Source: DASPXK01 sp035637315
GTDB lineage: Bacteria; Chloroflexota; UBA6077; JACCZL01
NCBI GenBank assembly: GCA_035637315.1
Contig: DASPXK010000004.1
Span: forward strand, 1 to 16,423
Length of the DNA: 16,423 bases
Reading direction: 5' to 3'
Below are positions 1 to 6,035 of the stretch, piece by piece. The notes below the pieces were generated by a model that made no database searches, was not told the origin of the DNA, and was given only the letters and a program-made list of their open reading frames with translations. The position numbers and the translations under genes were made by a program. The stretch's first letter is position 1; each line of letters starts with the position of its first letter.

Positions 1-314
1 GCCATGGCCCTGGCGGGACGACTCTGCCAGCCGGACTCCTCCGTCGTGTCAGTCTCGGTCACCTCAGGAAAGCCGCGCAGGAGGGGGTAGAACGAGCGAG
101 CATGGCCCAGCTCGTCCTGGGCCATCGCCGCCGCGGCGACGGCCGACTCGAGCATGGGCGCACCGGTGCACCACTCCGCGTAGCGCCGGCCAAGCACGTA
201 TTTGTTGTCAGCCAGCGACGACAGCACGGCGTACACCGCCGGGCGGCTCTCGGGATCGAGGGCGCCGACCGACTCGATCCGCTCGGACGAAGACCCCACT
301 GCGCCGTCGGTCAT
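1..314 (-). CDS. PaaC-like oxygenase subunit, N-terminal part (partial)
   Basis: The first 104 codons of a minus-strand gene run off the left edge of the window. The protein contains LADNKYVLGRRYAEWC (about residues 34-49) and AQDELGHARSFY (about 65-76). This is the ferritin-like helical bundle pattern of the PaaA/PaaC family, subunits of the 1,2-phenylacetyl-CoA epoxidase. Its ATG (314-312) overlaps the paaB stop (313-311) in an ATGA junction, so it is the fourth gene of the operon and probably translationally coupled. Unlike E. coli PaaC, which reads LLGQ at the equivalent place and is a structural subunit, this copy has Glu68-x-x-His71, a possible di-metal ligand pair. Family assignment is good. 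Whether it is structural or catalytic is open, because the second half is not in the window. Confidence 0.85.
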   Translation of the reverse strand, partial: MTDGAVGSSSERIESVGALDPESRPAVYAVLSSLADNKYVLGRRYAEWCTGAPMLESAVAAAAMAQDELGHARSFYPLLRGFPEVTETDTTEESGWQSRPARAM

Positions 315-529
315 GGCGCGATCACCGTCCGCAGCGAGCTACGCGGCACGACGACCATCTCGATCCAGGGGTGCTCGTCATAGATGCTGCGAGCGAAGAC
401 TTCCGCCATGTCTGGGGCATCGGCCGTCACTGTTCCCACCTGGCAGAGCGGCTCTTCATACTTGCGGCGGGCGAACACCAACCAGACCTGGCGCGAAGGT
501 ACTCTCGAGGCGCCCGCATCGGCGGCCAC
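311..529 (-). CDS. paaB: PaaB-like small oxygenase subunit
   Basis: This 72-residue protein has the pattern VWLVFARRKYEEPLCQVGTV followed by SIYDEHPWIEMVVVPRSSL. It matches the small PaaB subunit, which bridges the PaaA-PaaC complex of phenylacetyl-CoA epoxidase. E. coli PaaB is about 95 residues, so this copy is at the short end. The GTG start (529-527) lies one base after the paaD TGA (533-531), and the stop overlaps the ATG of the PaaC-like gene. Both junctions point to a tightly coupled operon. No in-frame ATG exists nearby, so GTG is the only sensible start. PaaB has no catalytic residues of its own in the known complex. The assignment rests on pattern and context. Confidence 0.82.
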   Translation of the reverse strand: MAADAGASRVPSRQVWLVFARRKYEEPLCQVGTVTADAPDMAEVFARSIYDEHPWIEMVVVPRSSLRTVIAP

Positions 530-530
530 G

Positions 531-896
531 TCAGACCGCGATTCCCAGCTCGCGCATGGTGGCTCGGGCCGATGCGCTGAGGTGCTTGCGAGTCCAGACC
601 GGGTCCCACACGACCTCGATCTCGACCTCGTCGATGCCAGGCTCCCTGAGCAGACGTTCCCGAATGTCGTCCTGGATCATTCCCATCGCCGGGCAGCCCA
701 TCGCGGTGTAGGTGATCTTAAGGTGTGCGGTCCGGGTGGCCGCGACGTGGCGGACCGCCACGATCAGGCCCATGTCGACGAGCGAGACGGGTATCTCGGG
801 GTCCTCGATATGGCTCAGCGCCCGCCAGATTGAGGCGACGACGCTCGCCTCGCTGGTGGGCTGAGAGCTGGGCTCGTGATCGGGGTCGGGAGCCAT
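531..896 (-). CDS. paaD: PaaD-like MIP18/DUF59 family protein
   Basis: This 121-residue protein carries the MIP18 (DUF59) pattern: IEDPEIPVSLVDMGLI (about residues 30-45), then YTAMGCPAM with the conserved Cys, and VVWDPVWTRKHLSASAR near the end. In E. coli, PaaD is linked to Fe-S or metal maturation of the epoxidase system. E. coli PaaD is about 165 residues and has a cysteine-rich C-terminal zinc-ribbon-like segment. Here the protein stops at LGIAV, just where that segment would begin, so the cluster is absent. It lies 9 nt downstream of paaA and 1 nt upstream of paaB. It could be a general Fe-S assembly factor of the same family, but its place inside the oxygenase operon favours a dedicated role. 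Confidence 0.85.
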   Translation of the reverse strand: MAPDPDHEPSSQPTSEASVVASIWRALSHIEDPEIPVSLVDMGLIVAVRHVAATRTAHLKITYTAMGCPAMGMIQDDIRERLLREPGIDEVEIEVVWDPVWTRKHLSASARATMRELGIAV

Positions 897-905
897 GACT
901 GGTCT

Positions 906-1859
906 CTAATGAGTCCGAGGACCGGCGGCCAGCCCGAGCGTTCGCTGACCTCGCTGCAAAGTGGCGACGTACTCCTCATTCATCGGGCCGCGCCCCTTCC
1001 AGCGCACCAGCACCTCGTCCCAGCCGATCGGCGCGCCGTCGAACGACCAGCGCTTTTCCTTTGCGTCGAACTGGGCTGGGAACGGCACTGCCAGGACGTA
1101 CGTCTGCTGCTGCTCATCGAAGTGGGCAGGCACCTGGAGCCTTACGTCGTTGCAGAACGGAACCACCTTGCTCATCCACACCTGGCGAAGCTCGTCGTTG
1201 CTGCGGCCCTTGAACCCGTACCCGAGCTGCTCCGTGTGTCGTTTCTGGTCGTCTGGCAGGCCGAACCACTCGTAGGTCAGCAGGAACATCCAGTCGGCCG
1301 CGCGCTGGAGCTTAGCCTTCTGCTCCGGGTCTGGCGCCAGCCGTCGGATCCACTGTTGGCCGTGCCGAAGGTGAAAGCTTTCCTCCTTGTCGACTTTTGC
1401 CAGCGCCCGCTTCCAGGGTCCAAAGGTGGTTGAATGGTAGATGTCGGACAGCAGCTCGTAGCCGGCCTGGTCGTAGAACGCATTCGCCACCACCAGCTCG
1501 GCCCAAGAGTCCAACGGCACGTCGAAGGCGTAGGGGTATTTCCACTGGCTCGCTGGCCGCTCGTAGATCAGCCAGTCCTTGTCTACACCCAGGTCCTCCA
1601 GCAGACGGTAGGCGATGTGGGCATGCGCCAGCTCGTCCTGGACGATCGAGATGGCCGAGCCGAAGGCATTCAAGCTCGGAGCATCCTGGGCCGGACGATA
1701 GTAGGCCGGCGCGCTGACAAGCTCGGTGTCTGCGGACACGGTCAGGATGCGGCGCATCCCGTCCAGGTAGGACTGCGACATATGCTCGAGTCCCTCGACC
1801 AGCTTGCCGGCCGCCAGGTGCTGGCGGGTGGCCTCCTCAGAACAGAGCCGGACTGCCAC
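906..1859 (-). CDS. paaA: PaaA-like oxygenase catalytic subunit
   Basis: This is the probable di-iron catalytic subunit of a phenylacetyl-CoA 1,2-epoxidase-like enzyme, 317 residues against about 309 in E. coli. Ligand motifs visible with numbering from the GTG are Glu46, the first ExxH in VQDELAHAH (Glu76, His79), Asp130, and the second ExxH in KEESFHLRHG (Glu160, His163). The pattern SNDELRQVWMSKVVPFCNDV and a C-terminal RGPMNEEYV segment also resemble PaaA. The frame is open upstream to 1940, but I chose the GTG at 1859-1857 because GGGAGG sits 8 nt before it. The extra 27 upstream residues do not resemble the family and would overlap the probable promoter. The gene leads the operon A-D-B-C. 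No PaaE-type reductase is visible, and its substrate could be another acyl-CoA. Confidence 0.9.
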   Translation of the reverse strand: MAVRLCSEEATRQHLAAGKLVEGLEHMSQSYLDGMRRILTVSADTELVSAPAYYRPAQDAPSLNAFGSAISIVQDELAHAHIAYRLLEDLGVDKDWLIYERPASQWKYPYAFDVPLDSWAELVVANAFYDQAGYELLSDIYHSTTFGPWKRALAKVDKEESFHLRHGQQWIRRLAPDPEQKAKLQRAADWMFLLTYEWFGLPDDQKRHTEQLGYGFKGRSNDELRQVWMSKVVPFCNDVRLQVPAHFDEQQQTYVLAVPFPAQFDAKEKRWSFDGAPIGWDEVLVRWKGRGPMNEEYVATLQRGQRTLGLAAGPRTH

Positions 1860-1873
1860 GCTGCAACCTCCCT
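1852..1873 (-). promoter_or_regulatory. Shine-Dalgarno that fixes the paaA start
   Basis: On the minus strand GGGAGG precedes the GTG at 1859 by 8 nt. The longer frame start at 1940 has no such site and overlaps the predicted promoter. Confidence 0.6.
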
Positions 1874-1911
1874 GGCGCTCGAAAGCACGTCGTTTTCTAA
1901 ACGCCACATCA

Positions 1912-1940
1912 AGAATAGCATGACGATTTACGCTCGTCAA
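1912..1940 (-). promoter_or_regulatory. Sigma70-type promoter for the paaADBC operon
   Basis: On the minus strand TTGACG (1940-1935) and TATTCT (1917-1912) are separated by exactly 17 nt, a good match to the -35/-10 consensus. The start of transcription would fall near 1905, giving a leader of about 45 nt that contains the paaA ribosome binding site. Confidence 0.55.
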
Positions 1941-1980
1941 AGATGGTCCGGTCGCCCGGGAAGCTGATAGGCTTAATTGG

Positions 1981-3447
1981 ATGGACGTGCTGCTGCTCTC
2001 TACGTACGAGCTGGGTCACCAGCCGCTTGGCGTCGCCAGGCCGGCCGCTCACCTGTTGGCCCATGGCCACCAGGTCCGCTGCCAGGACCTGGCGGTGGAG
2101 CATCTGGACGACACGCTCGTTCGGGAGGCTGATCTGGTGGGCATCTCAGTCCCGATGCACACCGCCACTCGGCTTGGCGTCCGCCTGGCCGAGCGAGTGC
2201 GGACCCTGAACGAGCGCTGCCACGTCTCCTTCTACGGTCTGTATGCCTCGTTGCACGCGGACGTCCTCCTCGGCCGGCTGGCCGACAGCGTCGTGGGCGG
2301 GGAGTTCGAGACGCCCCTGGTCGAGCTGGCCGCGAGGCTGGACGACCAGCGATGGATGACCGACGTCGGACGATCGACGACCAAAGACGCGCAGGCGGCC
2401 GTCGGTCGTCCGTCGTCCGTGGTCTTCCTCGGGCGCCAGGAGTTTGAGCTCCCGAGACGCGACCTGCTGCCGCCGCTCCAGCGCTATGCGCGGGTAGACA
2501 CCGGCGCCCGCCAGAAGCTGGTCGGCTACGTTGAGGCAAGCCGCGGCTGTGCCCACCGCTGTCTCCACTGTCCCATAACCCCAGTCTACGGTGGGCGGCT
2601 GCGCGTCGTCGGGCAAGACGTCGTGCTGGAGGACATCCGGCAGCTCGTGGCGATGGGAGCCGAGCACATCACCTTTGGCGATCCCGACTTCTTCAACGGA
2701 ATCCGCCACTCGCTCCGGATCGTCGAGGCGATGCACGCGGAGTTCCCGAGCCTGACCTACGACGCGACGATCAAGATCGAGCACATCCTCGAGCATCGAC
2801 AGCACATACCCATCCTCGAGCAGACCGGCTGCCTCTTTGTCGTCTCAGCTGTTGAGGCCGTCCAGGACCATATCCTGGAAAATTTCAGGAAGGGCCACAC
2901 GGCGGCGGATGTGGAGGAGGCGCTGGCGATTACCGCCTCGGTCGGGATCGTCCTGCGCCCGACGTTCGTCGCTTTCACGCCCTGGACCTCGCTCGACGAT
3001 TACCTGGGCCTGCTCGAATTCATCGACCGCCACAACCTCGTCGGCCACGTCGATCCGATCCAGCTCGCCATTCGCTTGCTCGTCCCGCGCGGCTCCAGCC
3101 TGATCGGCACGCCGGCGATGGACCCATTCCTTGGCCCCTTCGACGAGGCCACTTTCTCGCACCGGTGGCGCCACCCAGACCCGCGCGTCGACCGTCTTCA
3201 GGAGGCGGCAAGCGACGTGGTGGCACGGGCCGTCGGCACGGACCACAGCGCGGAGGCTATCTTCGATCAGGTGTACAACCTGGCGCTGCGTACGGCAGGC
3301 CGCCTCAGCCGCGCCCCCGATGGTCGACCGCCCAGAAGCGGGGCGGCGGTCCCCCGACTCACCGAGCCGTGGTTCTGTTGAGCGGAGCCCACCACGGACC
3401 AGTTTGGTCCGCTGATCGAGCCAGCCGCCGTCGCGGACCCGGTGTGA
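1981..3447 (+). CDS. CUAEP-tail radical SAM selenoprotein (TGA at 3379-3381 read as Sec)
   Basis: The N-terminal part (about 1-120) resembles a B12-binding-like Rossmann domain. A low-complexity linker follows (about 121-147), then a radical SAM domain with C190-x3-C194-x2-C197 for the 4Fe-4S cluster (SRGCAHRCLHCP) and later FGDPDFFNG and SAVEAVQDH. Conceptual translation halts at Cys466-TGA. Reading TGA as selenocysteine gives WFC-Sec-AEPTTDQFGPL and 18 more sense codons after AEP, ending at TGA 3445-3447 (488 residues). C-U/C-A-E-P is the tail of a known radical SAM (seleno)protein family in which some members have Cys in place of Sec. A hairpin follows at SECIS distance. No clear ribosome binding site precedes the ATG. 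TAGGCT at 1968-1973 could make the transcript leaderless. Substrate unknown. An ATP-grasp gene follows 29 nt later. Confidence 0.85.
3379..3381 (+). other. In-frame UGA proposed to encode selenocysteine
   Basis: The TGA follows TGT (Cys466) and is followed by GCG GAG CCC (Ala-Glu-Pro). It is the only in-frame stop between 1981 and 3445. The surrounding residues match the CUAEP family tail and an SECIS-like hairpin follows, so recoding is more likely than termination. The selA/B/C/D machinery is not in this window. Confidence 0.82.
3395..3411 (+). promoter_or_regulatory. Bacterial SECIS-like stem-loop
   Basis: CGGACCA (3395-3401) pairs perfectly with TGGTCCG (3405-3411) around a GTT loop. The stem begins 13 nt after the TGA and the loop begins 20 nt after it, with G as first loop base. 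This fits the described features of bacterial SECIS elements: a stem just downstream of UGA with a small loop carrying an early G. It is within the coding frame, as expected in bacteria. Confidence 0.75.
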
Positions 3448-3476
3448 GCCTGATGGCTGAGAGCTGATAGCTGGCG

Positions 3477-4772
3477 ATGGCCCGCGTCCTGCTGCTCATG
3501 TCGACGCGAACGTACCGAGCCAAGGCTTTCCTCCAAGCGGCTCGTCGGCTGGGCGTAGAGGTAGTGGTCGGATCGGAGCGCCGCCAGGCGTTGGCCTCGA
3601 AGGCGAGGAACACGACCCTGGCGGTCGACTTGCGCCGCCCCGACCGCGCGGCGCGCGGCATTGCCCAGTTCGCTCGCCAGCGCCCCCTCGACGCCGTCGT
3701 CGGCGTGGACGATGACACGATCGTCCTCGCAGCTATGGCGGCGAAAGCGCTCGGCCTGCCCCACAACTCGGTCGACGCTGTCCGCGCCGCTAACGACAAG
3801 TACCGAACTCGGCGGCGACTTGCCAAAGCTGGATTGCCCTCGCCCAGATTCAAGCGGATCTCGATCGACGCCGATCCGATCACGGCGTCGAGAAAGGTCT
3901 GGTACCCGTGCGTGCTCAAGCCGGTCGCGCTGGCCGCGAGCAGAGGCGTGATTCGGGCCGACGACCGGGCCCAGTTCGTGGACGCCTTCGGGCGAATCAG
4001 GGCCATGCTCCTGGCCGACCGTGGCGGCCAGCGGCAACTGCTGGTCGAGAGCTTCATCCCGGGGGCGGAGGTCGCGGTGGAGGGGCTGTTGGTCGATGGC
4101 TCGCTCCGGATGCTGGCCCTCTTCGACAAGCCCGATCCGCTCGACGGGCCGTACTTCGAGGAGACGATCTATGTGACGCCATCGCGGCTGCCCGTCGCGG
4201 TGCAGAAGGCGATCGAGCGAACGACAGCCCGAGGAGCTGAGGTTCTCGGGCTATGTGATGGACCCCTGCATGCTGAGCTGAGGCTGGGCGAGGGTGGCCC
4301 CTTCGTCGTCGAGCTGGCGGCTCGCTCCATCGGCGGCCTCTGCTCCAACACACTTCGCTTCGGGACCGGCCTGAGCCTCGAGGAAGTGATCCTCAAGCAT
4401 GCGATCGGCGAACCGCTCGGTAGCGTCGAGCGCGAGCGGAGGGCGGCGGGCGTCATGATGCTGCCGATCCCCCGCGCGGGAAGACTACGCGAGGTGCGCG
4501 GCCGGGAGCAGGCCGAGCAGGTACCCGGCATCGAGGAGGTCGCCATTACGCTTCCGTTGGGGCAGCCGGTCGTTCCGCTGCCGGAGGGCGACCGCTATCT
4601 GGGCTTCGTCTTCGCCCGTGGCCCCACCCCTGAAGAGGTGGAGGCCGCGCTGCGCGAGGCCCACCGGCGCCTCGGTTTTGTCATCGTCACGCCCGGCGAA
4701 GAGGACGAATCCGAATGCGTCCAGGCCAGCCCGGCCCCGCGACTGCTGCCAGTCGTCCCTTCGCCGTCGTAG
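3477..4772 (+). CDS. ATP-grasp ligase, partner of the radical SAM selenoprotein
   Basis: This 431-residue protein has ATP-grasp architecture. Residues 1-40 form a Rossmann-like pre-grasp domain. Lys108 (ANDKYRTRRRL) and Lys148 (YPCVLKPV) are the expected ATP-binding lysines. LLVESFIPGAEVAVEG (188-203) is the grasp strand, and Glu267 (HAELRL) and Glu279 (VVELAARSIGG) are the likely Mg-binding acids. The family joins a carboxylate to an amine or thiol through an acyl-phosphate, often making peptide-like bonds, and this copy looks most like amino acid or dipeptide ligases. The start at 3477 is 29 nt after the readthrough stop of the upstream gene, but no strong ribosome binding site is visible. 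The stop codon lies inside a palindromic repeat. The acceptor and donor substrates are unknown. Confidence 0.85.
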   Translation: MARVLLLMSTRTYRAKAFLQAARRLGVEVVVGSERRQALASKARNTTLAVDLRRPDRAARGIAQFARQRPLDAVVGVDDDTIVLAAMAAKALGLPHNSVDAVRAANDKYRTRRRLAKAGLPSPRFKRISIDADPITASRKVWYPCVLKPVALAASRGVIRADDRAQFVDAFGRIRAMLLADRGGQRQLLVESFIPGAEVAVEGLLVDGSLRMLALFDKPDPLDGPYFEETIYVTPSRLPVAVQKAIERTTARGAEVLGLCDGPLHAELRLGEGGPFVVELAARSIGGLCSNTLRFGTGLSLEEVILKHAIGEPLGSVERERRAAGVMMLPIPRAGRLREVRGREQAEQVPGIEEVAITLPLGQPVVPLPEGDRYLGFVFARGPTPEEVEAALREAHRRLGFVIVTPGEEDESECVQASPAPRLLPVVPSPS

Positions 4773-4832
4773 GGGCGCTGCTTGCTGCGCCCCAGGGGCG
4801 TACGACCTGCGCGAGGGCAGCGCGAGCCCTAC
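4769..4832. repeat. GTAGGGGCGC palindrome between convergent genes
   Basis: GGGGCGC (4772-4778) pairs with GCGCCCC (4787-4793) across an 8-nt loop. A wider imperfect inverted repeat runs from GTAGGG at 4769 to CCCTAC at 4832. The first TAG is the stop codon of the ATP-grasp gene. The same GTAGGGGCGC opens the repeat after ftsZ. Its place between convergent genes would suit a bidirectional terminator, although no T-run follows. Confidence 0.6.
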
Positions 4833-4833
4833 A

Positions 4834-5556
4834 TCATCCCTTCGACGGCTGGTAGTAGGGATCGGCCGCGGCGGCTCCGCAGCCCGGCGCGCCGCAGCCG
4901 CCGCCTTTGGACGGCTGGTAATAGGGCCCGGCGTCTTCCGGCGCGCCCTTGGTGGGCTGGTAGTATGGATTCGTGCCGCCGGCGTGATCGGTCGTATCGA
5001 CGACGCCCTCGATCTGGGGCAGTTGCTCCCTGATGAGCGTCTCGATGCCCTGGCGCAGCGTTACGTCAACCATCCCGCAGCCCTGGCAGCCCCCGCCGAG
5101 GGCAACGTAAACCTTGTTGTCCTTGACGTCAATAAGCTCGACATGGCCACCGTGGGAAGCAACGCCCGGGTTGATCTCGGTATCGATGAGGCGCTGAACG
5201 GCCTGCGCTAGCGGATCTTGCCAGATCGGATTTGGGTTTTCGATCCGGAACCCGCCCCCCATGAGCTGGCCGACAAAGTCGACCGTCGCGCCGTGCAGCT
5301 TTGGCAGCGTGTCGGCATCAACCAGGACCTTGAAATCGCCCTCGTCCAAGAGCGTGTCGGTCGGCTCCGGTGTGCTGTCCTCCTCCAGAGCCATCGAGTA
5401 GTTAAACCCGCCCGGGCCTCGACCCTGGATTGCGATGCGGATCGCGGCTCGCCCCCTCAGGTCCTGGTTGTCGAGAATCTCGAGCACCTTGTCACGAGCA
5501 GCCTCGGTGAAGGTGACGATCGGCCCACTCTTGGTTTCCCCGACCTGGGTCGCCAT
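4834..5556 (-). CDS. nfuA: NfuA-like Fe-S cluster carrier with repeated C-terminal tail
   Basis: This 240-residue protein would be a cytosolic Fe-S scaffold or carrier. Residues 12-115 form an A-type (IscA-like) domain, with GRGPGGFNYSMALEE and MGGGFRIENPNP at the usual sites but without the IscA cysteines, as in NfuA. Residues 116-185 are the NifU C-terminal domain with Cys157-x-x-Cys160 (GGGCQGCGMVDVTLRQG), which holds a 4Fe-4S cluster. Unusually, the last 45 residues carry three copies of PYYQP(T/S)KG (197-204, 211-218, 233-240) and a GGGCGAPGCG segment, and the protein ends exactly on the third copy. The ATG at 5556 has a purine-rich stretch (GGAAGG) upstream. The Fe-S enzymes nearby (radical SAM, AOR, PaaD-like) would be plausible clients, which is inference. 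Confidence 0.88.
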   Translation of the reverse strand: MATQVGETKSGPIVTFTEAARDKVLEILDNQDLRGRAAIRIAIQGRGPGGFNYSMALEEDSTPEPTDTLLDEGDFKVLVDADTLPKLHGATVDFVGQLMGGGFRIENPNPIWQDPLAQAVQRLIDTEINPGVASHGGHVELIDVKDNKVYVALGGGCQGCGMVDVTLRQGIETLIREQLPQIEGVVDTTDHAGGTNPYYQPTKGAPEDAGPYYQPSKGGGCGAPGCGAAAADPYYQPSKG

Positions 5557-5607
5557 GCTTCATCACCATCCTTCCAACCGATTGAGCCACGCCAGCGAAC
5601 TGTTGTT

Positions 5608-5613
5608 ATTGTA
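5608..5613 (-). promoter_or_regulatory. Probable -10 box of nfuA promoter
   Basis: TACAAT on the minus strand (5613-5608) is one base off TATAAT and would give a leader of about 45 nt. I see no good -35 box upstream of it, so this is a weak call. Confidence 0.35.
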
Positions 5614-5669
5614 CGGCACAGTGGCCAGGGCTGTCTGCGCGCCCGGCCACATTAGCCGCGCAGGATGTA

Positions 5670-5719
5670 GAGGACGCAGCCAATGGAATCAACTAACCTC
5701 TGCGGCCCTGTGCGTCCTC
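5670..5719. repeat. Spaced inverted repeat GAGGACGCA/TGCGTCCTC
   Basis: GAGGACGCA (5670-5678) and TGCGTCCTC (5711-5719) are perfect 9-bp inverted arms 32 nt apart. The right half lies in CTCTGCGGCCCTGTGCGTCC-like sequence, resembling simple intergenic repeats seen in many bacteria. It sits in the 181-nt gap between nfuA and the small operon upstream. No gene is seen in the gap. Confidence 0.45.
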
Positions 5720-5737
5720 CGCGGTTGACAGCTGGGC

Positions 5738-6016
5738 TCAGCGGGGCCGGCCGGCCAGCTTGGCGGCCACGTCGCGCATCGTGCTGGACTGCAGGACCAG
5801 GCTGCGGGCCGCGTTTTGAAAGGCGGCCCAACTACCCCACTCCGGCGTCCCGCGCCGCGCGGCGGCCTCCACCTTGGCCAGCCGATGCGCCTCTCCCGCC
5901 GCGCGGTTGGCGAGCACCGCCACGGCGTACGCGGTTTGCTCAATCGCCAGGCCCGCGGCCAGTTCCTTGATCAGCCGATCGGCTTCCCCCTGAATGTTGC
6001 GCTCGGCCGTCTCCAC
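5738..6016 (-). CDS. Small hypothetical helical protein
   Basis: I do not recognise this 92-residue protein. It is rich in Ala, Glu and Arg and looks all-helical: ERNIQGEADRLIKELAAGLA, then AVLANRAAGEAHRLAKVEAA, then AARSLVLQSSTMRDVAAKL. It has no cysteines, membrane segment or signal peptide. The frame is open upstream to 6166, but I chose the GTG at 6016 because GGAG lies about 8 nt before it and the upstream residues are a proline- and glycine-rich shadow of the preceding gene. The gene lies 19 nt after the winged-helix-like gene and so closes a three-gene operon headed by a response regulator. Confidence 0.55.
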   Translation of the reverse strand: METAERNIQGEADRLIKELAAGLAIEQTAYAVAVLANRAAGEAHRLAKVEAAARRGTPEWGSWAAFQNAARSLVLQSSTMRDVAAKLAGRPR

Positions 6017-6035
6017 TCGATCTTCTCCGTTCCCT

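Noticed and set aside
1860..1940. Longer paaA start at 1940
   Set aside because: The extra residues do not resemble the family, would overlap the predicted promoter, and lack a ribosome binding site, whereas GTG 1859 has GGGAGG.
1981..3381. Radical SAM gene ending at the first TGA
   Set aside because: The downstream frame encodes the conserved AEP tail and an SECIS-like hairpin, and stays open to 3445. Termination at 3381 is possible but less likely.
3267..4129. Two 256-codon minus-strand frames opposite the ATP-grasp gene
   Set aside because: Both are antisense shadows in GC-rich DNA, rich in Arg, Ser and Ala, without any family motif. The plus-strand ATP-grasp protein explains the region.
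4772..4793. Classical Rho-independent terminator
   Set aside because: The hairpin is strong but no T-run follows on either strand, so I list it as a repeat with possible terminator role only.
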